Part shown: piece by piece, positions 48,161 to 58,300 of the stretch | Numbering within the stretch: the first letter of the stretch is position 1 | How the letters are laid out: each line of letters begins with the position of its first letter | Assembly (NCBI GenBank): GCA_964036045.1 | Contig: OZ038379.1 | Coordinates: 110,051,268-110,115,267 of the forward strand | From: Eutreptiella sp. 'Long Island Sound 2002' | Lineage: Eukaryota > Euglenozoa > Euglenophyceae > Eutreptiales > Eutreptiaceae | Direction of reading: 5' to 3' | Length of the DNA: 64,000 nt | Made by a program: the position numbers and the translations under genes | Notes under the pieces: generated by a model | Databases searched by the model: none | Told to the model about the DNA's origin: nothing | The model's input: the letters and a program-made list of their open reading frames with translations, nothing else

Positions 48161-51146
48161 AGGAGCCCCCACGGGAGCCCCCTCGGAGGTCTCTCCTCCG
48201 AAAATCAGTGGAATCCCTGAGGAATCCGAGGCACATCGGGTGCCGAAGAAGGCTCCGGAAGAGCCAAAACCACTGAGTTTCGCCACTCCCAACCCCTGGA
48301 GCGCCCTGCCAAGGGAAGTACATGTGGGTGCGGGACATGGCAAGAAGGAAGGAGCGACCACGGAGAGCCCCGTGGATGGGCAGGACCAGCCCAGGATCTA
48401 CACCATCAGTGACCATACCCTTGAAGTCCTGATGCACCCGGACGTGCTAGAGTTGCATGCCGTGAGAGTCGTCCATACGCCTCATGGTGACGAGCGGCAC
48501 TTGCACTTGAAAGTGCGAGTACGGTGCGGACGAAAGGAGAAGGTGGTGGATGTGTTGCCGGATACGGGTGCCCAGGTGAGCCTGGTCCGGAGAGGGTTGT
48601 TCAAGAAGGAGCTCCTGCAGCCCAGCCGGAGACCGGTCTGCCTGAAGGTCGCCAACGGAGAGATTATGGGTGGTGGCACCCATGAGGCCACTATCAGTAT
48701 GGAATTCTGGAAGCATGAGCCCTTGAACCGCCCTGATTTGGCGAAGAGAAGCACTCTATCCGGGAACTTCTATGTGGCCGACATTACAGATTGGGATATG
48801 ATCATGGGGTATGACTTCATGGTGGCAAATGCCATTGGAGCCCTTCCCCTTCGCGCAACGCTGGTCCAAGAGGATTATGAATGCCTCACATGGCTGTCCA
48901 CGGACTATGCATGCGGATCATCGCAATGGAATGCTGAGGAAGAGGATCCGATCGTCCGAGCGGTGCAAGCTGTAGGTGCCAAGTCTAGAGTAGACCGCGG
49001 AGTTCAGCTCACGGAGTATGGAATGGCGCCGCAGGTGTATGACAGGATGGTCCAGACGCTGGGAGCCGAAGCGCCCGAGACGGACGTCTTCGCTTCCCGG
49101 GATGCCCCACTTCTGCGGAAGTGTAGGGGGCATTGGCATCGAGGAGACTCAGCATGGTACAGGCATTGGGGTTTGAAGGAGTGGGGGCCCATGTATTGGC
49201 ATGGCTCCCTGGACAATACCAGGCGTACGGTGGAAAAGATCGTCGCGGATAGGGCGAAGGGGATGCTGGTCATAACCGGCATAGGATCCACCCCATGTCC
49301 GCTGGAGGGTCTGAAGTCGACGCTGGACTCCATCACCCTGAACGAGATGTCATTCGGGCCAGAGGAGGAGTTGTTCATCGACACCAAGGGTGTATCAATG
49401 CCCTCCGCGGGTCAAGCGTGGGGTACCAAGGCTTTCCTGGTGGATGGGGCGCAAGCCCAGCCCACGGGTGATGAAGCACTCATCCGTAGGGTGGAGGCGG
49501 TGCCCATGAAGGTCATGTTTGAGCCCAAGGAGGGGACGGATCAGCCTATTGCTGGCATTGACGTCCTGTCCCACGCCGAGATCGACGACGTCGTCAACTA
49601 CATGCGGATGGGGATGCATGATCGTGTGGCAGCCAAGAAGAGGCGGGCCATGGTCACATCCCCGCATTGGTGGGATGACAAGATGTTGGTCAGCGGCAAG
49701 TACGAGAAGGATGAGTTCGTGGCGAGGGTCATGGATCACATCGCGGACCAACACGATGGTCCGGTTGGGTCGGACCCACCAACATGGGATTTTCCAAGAA
49801 TGGGTGCCGATGGCAACAGTCACCAGCCCGAGGCCGCAAATTTCCGAAGATTATCGGTGGGAAGCGCGCCCCACGACGATGAAGACGGCACATCGGACGA
49901 CGAGAAATCGGACTCGGACCCAGAAGAGGCCTATACCGCAGTGCGGTTGGTTGTATCGATACCGAAGCAAGCGGCTGAAGAGGCCCAGGAGAACCCGAAG
50001 GTCGCCGAGCTGAAGGAGAGGCTGATCAATGCCTATCCGCGGCCATTCAGTGGCGTCGCCAACAAGAACTCTCCAGATCGTGGGAGGTTTGGCACAGCGA
50101 GGATCAAGCTGAAGCCGAACCCGAAGATCTATCGTCATCGGGAGTACCAACTTCAGGGCGATCGTGCCGAGGCCATGAAGAAGTTGCTGGCCGAGTTCAT
50201 TGAGCGAGGATGGATCGAACCCTCCGACAGTGAGTGGGCCAACCCAGCCTTCATCGTGCCCAAGAAGGAGAAGGGCGTGTGGAGGTTAGTGGTGGATTAC
50301 AGGGGTTTGAACGGGCAAACCGAGCATGACTCGTACTCGCTTCCCCTGATCGACACCATCCTCCAAAAGCAACAGAAAAAGCGGATCTTCACGGTGTTAG
50401 ACCTGAAACATGGCTATCACCAGATGCCGCTACACCAGGACTCCAGGCCCTGCACAGCGATGTTGACGCCGCTGGGGCCCATGCAGTTGAAAGTGGTGCC
50501 TATGGGCGCCAAGAATGGCAACGCTGCTTTCCAGCGCATGACCGAGGACCTACTCGGTCCTGTCCGGGACTGTGCCGACCCCTTTGTGGATGACATCATC
50601 ATCGGGTCCGGCACGGAAGACATGACTGAGGCCGAGCTCATGGACGCGCATGAGAAGGATCTGCGCCGAGTGCTCAGTGAGCTGGACAAGCACAACATGG
50701 TGTGCAAGCCCACCAAAGCCTCACTCTTCGTGAAGGAAGTGGAGTTCGCGGGTCACGTGGTTGGTCACGGGCAACACCGTCCCATGCCTGGGCAGCTGGC
50801 GTCTCTGCACCACTGGGAGAGACCCCAGACCATCAGCGAACTCCGGTCCTTCATCGGGTTCTGCAATTACTATTCGGGCTATGTCCGGATGTATGCAGAA
50901 CTCTCGGGGCGGCTGCACAAGATGCTGCAGGTGGGGAAGTTGGATGGCCGGAAGGGGAGCAAGAAGAAGCTTGCCTGGACCCCTGAGGCCGAAGATGCGT
51001 TCAGCCGCCTGAGGGAGCGACTCCTGGGACAGCTGGGGCTATTCCTGGTGGACCCGGACAAGGGATTCGTGCTACGGACGGACGCCTCGGACTATGCTGT
51101 AGGGGCAGTCCTCGAGCAGATCCGGGACGCCGGGTCGCACGTACCC
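48102..51146 (+). CDS. G1a pol, protease - methyltransferase-like - RT - RNase H start, cut by G3
   Basis: Frame shifted relative to gag by a 2-bp difference from G1b just after the gag stop (near 48178), so readthrough would no longer reach pol. Contains PDTGAQVSLV (protease), TDVFASRD ... AWGTKAFLVDG (methyltransferase-like), LVVDYRGLN, LDLKHGYHQ and FVDDIIIG (RT), and LRTDASDYAVGAVLEQ (RNase H). It is interrupted after V-P (GTACCC) by G3 and resumes in the same frame at 62549 (GTGGCGTTTTGG). The reading frame immediately after the insertion point runs into the G3 LTR and stops at 51174-51176. Confidence 0.85.
51142..51146 (+). other. G3 target-site duplication, left copy (TACCC)
   Basis: Matches 62544-62548. 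Removing G3 and one copy restores the RNase H reading of G1 pol. Confidence 0.92.
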
Positions 51147-51944
51147 AGTAAGAAAAAGTGCTTTTCCATTGCTTAAGGACATACTCTAGTTGTATTAGAG
51201 ATGCACTGAGCATCCATGCATTTTTATCTTAGTATTGGTCCAGCCAAAAGTGGTGATAACACATTTTGACCTATGGAACCAAACACCCAATCAGGATATT
51301 GAGTGGACCCCTTAATCCCCTTTCAATCAGAAGTAAAACATCTTTTCCTGGGTTGACTGAGCACTGACATACCTAAGGTAGAGCCTATGAATTTATCTAT
51401 GTTTTTCCATGAATACTTATCTGCCCTAGTGGTATGCACCATAGGGGGTTAGGCACCTCTTTTTGAGAGGTCCTGGGTTCAATTCCTGGTCAGCCTAACT
51501 AAGTAGGAAGATCCCATGTGACATGGCAGTGACCTCATCGCCACATACCATGCCACCTCAGCACATATGGGACCCAAAACAAAGAGTGCACATCTCCTAA
51601 GATGGCACTATGGAGAGAGAGTGATCCTGAGGCAGTTTTCTAACTCTTTTCCCAAAACATTTCAGCTATCTCTGTGAATATGCATTCATTTGTATCCTGA
51701 GTTGCAGTTACTGTGAATACCTAATCATCTTTCACTGTTCACACTGCAGCCCTTCATGCTTTGATCCTGAATTACCTTCTCTTTGCATACTGTTGGCTTG
51801 GGCTATCCTGGATTGAGTTGGCTTTACTATATTTCAACAAACAAAAGCTTTTCATCATCCAAAACCAGCAGCAGGACACCCTACAGCAACAACAAGCAGC
51901 AGGAGAAGCAAAAACACAGTGCTGAAAACACTATAAACTTTTCT
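51147..51944 (+). repeat. G3 5' LTR (798 bp)
   Basis: Begins AGTAAGAAAAAG and ends CTTTTCT, partly inverted ends. It contains a tRNA-like fold at 51448-51499. Confidence 0.92.
51448..51499 (+). ncRNA. tRNA-like fold without a D-arm inside the G3 LTR
   Basis: GTTAGGC pairs with GCCTAAC (7-bp acceptor-like stem). Inside it, ACCTC/GAGGT encloses a 7-base loop TTTTTGA (TTT at the anticodon position) and CTGGG/CCTGG encloses TTCAATT, a canonical T-loop. A D-arm is missing, so this is a tRNA-derived or tRNA-mimicking structure, repeated at 62047-62098 in the other LTR. Confidence 0.4.
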
Positions 51945-51960
51945 GGTAGCAAGAGGCAGC
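51945..51960 (+). other. G3 primer-binding-site-like sequence
   Basis: GGTAGCAAGAGG follows the LTR. Counting the last T of the LTR, it differs from the initiator-Met complement TGGTAGCAGAGG by one inserted A. Either a variant tRNA is used or the site is mutated. Confidence 0.55.
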
Positions 51961-52042
51961 CTGTCTCTGTGCACCGGCAGCGACCCCGCGCCGTACAACC
52001 AGTGCTCCGAGCAGGCAAATACAAGCAGAAGGGCGGATTAAG

Positions 52043-54544
52043 ATGGATCAAGGAAGAGTGGACGCCGAGGTGAACACAGCGCCAGCGCCAGAGGCACCGG
52101 CAAGGCCGGCGCCTGACGCTGTACCTTCGGTGGAGCCCTTACATGGGCCAATGGATACGGCGGAGGACTCCTTGGATGGCCTCCAGACGGCCTTTGGGGC
52201 CCTGTCGGTGAAGGAAATGGTCTCTCAGCCTCAGCCTGTGAAGAGGAAGAGAGGAAACGAGAGCGAGAAGGATGCTGGAGAAGGAGCAGACGAAGGAGAG
52301 GAGCAAGGGCAAGACCCGACGGATGTCCCTACCTTCGAAGGCGCACCAAGCGCTTCTGGCCTCCATGCATCACCCTCTCCCATAACCACCACACTCCCAG
52401 CCGCCGCTACATCCACTTCCACAACCAACCAGCCTATGGCAGAGGGCACAGGCTTTACTGGCATGCCTCACTACCCCGCCTATGGCATGGGCCCACCTAC
52501 CGCTGCGCTCCTTGAGGCAACTACTGCCAGTGAGCCGGTGGCTCCCAGCTCTGCGCCGCGTTGGTATGCGGCTGACCATCCCCATCCACTCCACGCCACT
52601 GGAACCTACATGGAAGTTCCTGGGTATGCTCCTGGGTGTGCACCTGGGTATGCACCCCTGAGTGGGTTGAGGAGAGGACCAGAGTCTCTGGGAGGCAGGA
52701 GTAGAGGATCGGGAAGATCCTCCAACAGGTCCCTGACGCGGTCGGAGATCAATGAGGTGCTCCGCGGAGCCACTTCGCAAATCGTCGGCGACCTCACGCA
52801 AGAGATCAGGGAGAAACTGCAGCCCCTGATGATCCCGTCCCATGCGTCACCTACGACAGTGGGAATGTCACCCCACCGAGTACAGGCTAACCACCTGGCG
52901 GCAGGGTTGACGAATACCCTGGGGAGCCTGAGGAGCCGACCGATGCCGACTCCTGCAGCAGTACCGAGAAGTCCATTCGTCCCGAGGACAGCCCAGCCGC
53001 CCTACAGTCACGTGACGAACTCGACGAGGGCCGAGCTGGACCAGCTGGGGCTGACAGCCCTAAGGGCTATGGTGGACGTGGAGCCTTATGGCTCCAGTGA
53101 TCTAGGCGGAGACCCCTCCGATGATGGGCCGCCTTCGATGACTTCTTCTTCGCCATCAGATGACGAAGACCCTGAGGACCCCGAGGACCCCAAGGGTAAG
53201 AAGAAGAAGAAGAAGAAGAAGAAGACCCGACGCCCTGAAGGACGCCGAGCTCAGGAGGCGAAGGCTATTGCCACCTCTAAGATAGTGGTGAACCTGCCTG
53301 AATTCACAGGCAAGGACCTCAGCGAGTTCGCTGAGAACTTTGGCCGGTTCCTACGACTGACCGGCCAAACCCACGCGAGTAGGCGAGTGAAGTGCGACCT
53401 GCTCCTGCAGTGCTGCAAGACGAAGTACCTGGAGAAGCAGGTCAGGCAGATCGTCACCAACTCCGCCACCTTTGCCGACGTGTTGGTTGCCCTGGAGAGG
53501 CAGTACCCAACCTACGAGACCGACCTCTCCATCAGGGCCGAGATCCAGAACCTGCCCGTGCTGCCGAACAACCCCAAACCCGGCAGGGTCTCCGAGCTGT
53601 TGGCGGACCTGGACCACTGGGCTGGACGACTGACGCCCGGTTCCTACAGCAGCGACGACCTGCTGTTTTGGTTGTGCTTCAAGCTCCCCCGTGAGCTATG
53701 GGACGAGTGCCGTCTGACGGCTGAGCGCAAGGCTAGATCCCTCCGCTACGAGGATCTATGCGTGCTGCTCCTGGAGATGGCGCTGGAGAAGGAGAGCGAC
53801 CAACACCTGAACCACTACCGTCCTGGTGGTGGAGGTTCTGGAGGCAAAGGGTACCAAGGGTCCCGACCTGGGCAGGGGACTACCCCCAAACACGCCCACG
53901 CCCGCCTAATGGAGAACGTGAAGGAGCTATTCTGGTGTGATGCCAGAGATGAACAGGGCCACCTGCAGCATGCCTCCGACTGCGAGCAGCGAGACTGCTT
54001 TGTTGTCCAGGGGAAGCAGCAGGAAAAGATCACCGGCGCCAAGGTGAAGATGCCGGATCATTACCGCTGCACCATCACGTGTGCATTCTGCGGTAAGCGG
54101 AAGCACTATGAGGACGAGTGCTACCATAAGCAACGCCTATCGGCGAAGCTTAAGGGGGAAGATCCTGGCAAAAGCTCAGGCAAAGGTGGAGGCAAGGCCA
54201 AAGGCAACGACTCCGGCAAGGGCAAGTCGAAAGGACGTGGTCAAGGTGGTCAAGACAAGGGTCAAGGCGGACGAGGAGGAGGCGCTAATCGCCAGAACGA
54301 CAACAAGAACAAGGACAAGAACGGAGGTAACCCCAACCCTAATCCAGGGGGGAACTCCGAGCCCTCTGGAGGGCAGTCTGGACCTACCACACGCTCACAG
54401 ACGCAGGCCCAGCAAGAACAAGGAGCCAAGCGTGAGCATGAAGGTGGTGACGACGGCAACGCCAAGAAGAGAAGCCGTTTCATGAGGATGGCCCGCAAAT
54501 TGCGGAACAAGGGGTTCGAGGTGACCTGTCCCGCGGAATTCTGA
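52043..54544 (+). CDS. G3 gag
   Basis: 833 residues from ATG 52043, about 100 bp after the LTR, so the gag start lies outside the LTR here, unlike G1 and G2. An acidic, Pro-rich N-terminus is followed by a Lys run near 53200 and a capsid-like region starting NLPEFTGKDLSEFAENFGRF (about 415). A standard zinc knuckle, CAFCGKRKHYEDEC (C-x2-C-x4-H-x4-C), lies at about 680. The tail is Gly/Lys/Asn-rich. It ends in TGA followed by CGG, a known leaky context in plant RNA viruses, with pro-pol in the same frame. Confidence 0.87.
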   Translation: MDQGRVDAEVNTAPAPEAPARPAPDAVPSVEPLHGPMDTAEDSLDGLQTAFGALSVKEMVSQPQPVKRKRGNESEKDAGEGADEGEEQGQDPTDVPTFEGAPSASGLHASPSPITTTLPAAATSTSTTNQPMAEGTGFTGMPHYPAYGMGPPTAALLEATTASEPVAPSSAPRWYAADHPHPLHATGTYMEVPGYAPGCAPGYAPLSGLRRGPESLGGRSRGSGRSSNRSLTRSEINEVLRGATSQIVGDLTQEIREKLQPLMIPSHASPTTVGMSPHRVQANHLAAGLTNTLGSLRSRPMPTPAAVPRSPFVPRTAQPPYSHVTNSTRAELDQLGLTALRAMVDVEPYGSSDLGGDPSDDGPPSMTSSSPSDDEDPEDPEDPKGKKKKKKKKKTRRPEGRRAQEAKAIATSKIVVNLPEFTGKDLSEFAENFGRFLRLTGQTHASRRVKCDLLLQCCKTKYLEKQVRQIVTNSATFADVLVALERQYPTYETDLSIRAEIQNLPVLPNNPKPGRVSELLADLDHWAGRLTPGSYSSDDLLFWLCFKLPRELWDECRLTAERKARSLRYEDLCVLLLEMALEKESDQHLNHYRPGGGGSGGKGYQGSRPGQGTTPKHAHARLMENVKELFWCDARDEQGHLQHASDCEQRDCFVVQGKQQEKITGAKVKMPDHYRCTITCAFCGKRKHYEDECYHKQRLSAKLKGEDPGKSSGKGGGKAKGNDSGKGKSKGRGQGGQDKGQGGRGGGANRQNDNKNKDKNGGNPNPNPGGNSEPSGGQSGPTTRSQTQAQQEQGAKREHEGGDDGNAKKRSRFMRMARKLRNKGFEVTCPAEF

Positions 54545-55369
54545 CGGGGACGCTCTGGTGGCACCCAAGACCTGGTGTTTTGGGTACGTATCCGACTAGG
54601 GGGACGTGAATACCTGGGGGTACTGGATACTGGAGCCACAATATCGATAGTGGCCAAGAAAACTTTACCTTGTGGGAGCCTGAAGAACACCATGACCACC
54701 GCCGCTATACGGATGGGGGATGGACATGTGGTGCACAGCTGCGGGGACTGCGAAGTGGAGGTACCTATGGGCTCCAGGACTATCGCCCATCGGTTCTATG
54801 TGATGGACACTGATGCCTTCGACTTTGTACTGGGTACTGACTTCTTCGTGCAGCACTCCCAGATACAATCCCTGACGCTGCAAGCGCCCTACCTCCTGTA
54901 CGTGGACCACGGCAGTGGCAGAGAGTCTGTGCCACTGGAGCAGTCGGAACATACTCCGAGTTACCTGAGACTATCGAAGGAGGAGCCCTCGAACATGATG
55001 GCGGCCTCCAAAACTGAGGACTATCAACTATTGGGGGAAGTCCTAGACCAAGGTCTGAAGGAGTTGGGTTACTCTCGAGAAGACCTAAGTGTGGAACTGT
55101 TCGCCAGCGACAAGCAGCATGTACTGGACCTATACTGCAGCAAGGGGAAGAACTGCAGCTACAAATTTTACTGGCCCTCTTTCGGGATCGCCTACGGGAA
55201 CCCCAGATTCAGTGAACTGGGGAAGGTGCTGACCAAGGTGGCCTTGGAACGTTCCCGTATGGTCCTGTGTTCCCCCGATTGGGGAGCCCATGGGGGCAAC
55301 GAGTACTGGCGAACCCTCCTTGATAAGCTGACTATCAGCTCTGTGCGGTTACCTGATGAGGCCATCTGA
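54545..55369 (+). CDS. G3 protease and methyltransferase-like domain
   Basis: In the gag frame after the TGA. Protease motif LDTGATISIV, with FDFVLGTDFF in the second half. The methyltransferase-like domain follows: SVELFASDKQH, then IAYGNPRFSELGKVLTKV, then MVLCSPDWG..EYWRTLL, then SVRLPDEAI. NPRF stands in the NPPF position. A TGA at 55367-55369 falls inside this domain: its conserved end (PGWGSMLSVVEG) continues in frame after the stop. This suggests a nonsense mutation rather than a programmed boundary. Confidence 0.78.
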   Translation, partial: RGRSGGTQDLVFWVRIRLGGREYLGVLDTGATISIVAKKTLPCGSLKNTMTTAAIRMGDGHVVHSCGDCEVEVPMGSRTIAHRFYVMDTDAFDFVLGTDFFVQHSQIQSLTLQAPYLLYVDHGSGRESVPLEQSEHTPSYLRLSKEEPSNMMAASKTEDYQLLGEVLDQGLKELGYSREDLSVELFASDKQHVLDLYCSKGKNCSYKFYWPSFGIAYGNPRFSELGKVLTKVALERSRMVLCSPDWGAHGGNEYWRTLLDKLTISSVRLPDEAI

Positions 55370-58300
55370 GTGCCTCTGGGACGCAAGACGCCCATTTGGA
55401 AGCCCGGATGGGGGAGTATGCTCAGCGTGGTGGAAGGAAGTCTTACCACCATCCCCTGGGAAGACCTGGACCCTACTCTGGTCCAGGCTATACAACGAGA
55501 AAGCGATGGACTCGCCTTGGGTGACTTGAAGGATCGCCTACGACCTCAAGATGCTGTCGAAACTACACCTGGAGGAGATGAGTACGTCGTGACTGACACT
55601 AACGCCCCCAACTCTCCCTGTCATGTACCTGTTCCTGATCGAGTCTCTGAGTGTGGACTATCTGAGCTACCTAGCTCTATCCACTCAGACGACGAAACTG
55701 AGCACGATGCCTTCTTCGTGCAGACTGCGGTGGAAGAAGTGGAGAACGCCAAGTACGTCGCCCCACTAAAACCCCTACTCTCCATGAGGGTGGAAGACCC
55801 CGTGGATGAAGAGCTGGACCCTCGATCCAGGCTCAGGGAGTATGTGGATTCCAAGAGGAAGTTGGTGGCGAAAAAGCTATGCTACGCGAAGCCTACCCGC
55901 AGCTCGTGGCCACTGAAGCAAGGACGTATGGGAGACCTATCCCAATTGAAGGAGGACCTCGAACAGAAGATCACCACCTGGCAAAGGGAGGTAGATCTCA
56001 AGCTCATGAAGAGCGTGTGGGGTGCCCATGTGAGGACCCCAGAGGAGGACGACCTCTCGGAGGAATGTGTATCTGAACCCCCTAAAGCGTGCCCATGTTG
56101 CCATCGTCCACCGGAGATGGTTGAGCAAGACCTTCTGTATGCCTACCAAGGGCTGAAGGATGCTACCGCGGGCGAAGAGTCGGTGGAGGACCACCTCCCG
56201 ACGTCTATTCAAGGGGCAAGCAACTTACACTCCGACGAGGACATGGAGGACAAGATCAAGGTACTGGACCCGCGGGTACAACAACTGATAAGGACCTATC
56301 TGGAGGTGTTCGGAGAACTGCCCCCTCCAGCGTCATGCGACAAGCTGGTACAGATGGACCTCAACCTGATACCCGAGTTCGTGGGTCACAAGATCCGGAG
56401 GAGACCCTATCCAGCTCCTAAAGAGCAGGCCGACGAGATTGAGCGACAGATACAAGAATGTATCGACGCTGGCCTAGTCCTGGAGTACAAGGATGGGGAC
56501 TACCCCCTACACTGCAGCTCCTGTTTCCTGGTGGCTAAACCTGGGTCTACAGCCAAACGGCTGGTAGTGGACTATGGAGAGCTGAACAAGAAGACGCTGA
56601 ACCACTCAGGGTCCATTCCCAATATGGAGTCTACCCTGGAGAAGATAGCCTCCTGTCGCTACAAGACCAAGATGGACAAGCGAAGTGGATTCTGGCAAGT
56701 GGACCTGACGCCCAACGCGCAGGAACTACTGGCCTTCATCACCCCTCAGGGGAGGGTATTCAAGTGGAAGGTCATGCCATTCGGCGTGGCTAACGCCCCC
56801 GCTCTGTTCCAAGAGCTGATGAACAAGATCTTGTCCATCCTACGAAGGAGACCTAAGGTGCAGGAGCTCATATCCCGTGGGGCCCAGATGGAGGCTCACA
56901 TCGACGACGTATGCCTCGGGACCAATACCCAGGAGGATCACCTAATCCTCTTGGGTGAGTTCTTTGCGGTCTGCCAGGAGAACCACACACGACTCAGGCT
57001 GGAGAAGTGTGAGTTCATGCAGGAGACCATGCAGTACCTGGGGTTTGACGTTGGCTATGGGTGGTGGACCCCAGCGGCCTCTAAGGCCAAACCCCTGATG
57101 GATGCCAAGGTACGACACGAAGACCCCAAGAAAGGACTTCATGATGTACGCAGTTTCATTGGGGCGTGCAACTTCTATCGCCGCCACATCAAAAACTTCA
57201 CCTACACCAGCGCGGTACTGACTGACTTGATCAAGAAGAGTACTACTTGGCGCTGGGGCCCACAAGAGCAACAAGCGTTTGGCGAGCTCAAAGACAAGGT
57301 AGCCAACGCTAAGTGCTCGGGCGTGCCTAGGGCACAAAGGGAGATTATCCTGGTGACCGACGCCAGCAATGTGGGCGGTGGTGGAACGTTGTTCCAGTGG
57401 CAAGCACTAGAGAAGGAGGAGTTCGACTCGGCCATTTCCCAATGGGGGACGGAAGGTCTCAACCGAGATGGAACCCTCAAGCACAGCTACCCCGACGACA
57501 AGTGGGTCCTAGTACCTCTGGGCCATTGGAACTGGAAGTGGAACCAGGCCAGGGGGAACTACTCCACCTATGAGCAGGAACTGCTCGCGGGTATGCTGGT
57601 GCTATCCTCACAAGCACGACTGTTGGGGAGTAATCCTGTGGTCTGGCTATGCGACCAAGAACCGGTCCGCAGTTTCCAGAAGGGCCCCCCACCTGAGAAG
57701 GCCAAGCTACGTCGCTGGTGGACCTACCTCAGTCAACTACGGCTGACGGTACACCATATCCAGGGAGTGAAGAACGAGTGCGCCGACTACATCAGCCGCA
57801 ACAACTTCGACGCCCTGATTGGTGCCCGGTCTGAAGCGCTGGCTAAGGAGGCGTTCAGCCGTATGGACGTACACCTGGACCTGAACATGACCATGATACG
57901 CCCCCTCGATGGACTCCAACAATCGGAGTACCTACAGGAGTCTGGGGATATCTACCGGCGCCTGGAGAAACGCCTTGAACCCCTCCTGGTCAACCAAGAC
58001 CAGTGGAAGCGGGACAAGAGCTACCTCTGGCACGAGGACCGCATCGTGGTGCCTAGTGACCGAGTCCCAGCGCTGCTGAAGTGGACCCATGAGTCCAGTG
58101 GTCATGTGGGTGCTGACCGTACCCTGAGGCTGTTCAAGCAGTGGTTCCACACTACGTGGACTGACGACCAGCTGCGGAAGACGCTCCTGCCTATCGTGGA
58201 CAAGTGCCCGTGCAGGTCCTGTAAACCAGGGGATATCAGGGACAGAGGTCTCTACTCGACCCTGCCCATCCCTCACTGTGGTAACAGTGTTCTTTACGTG

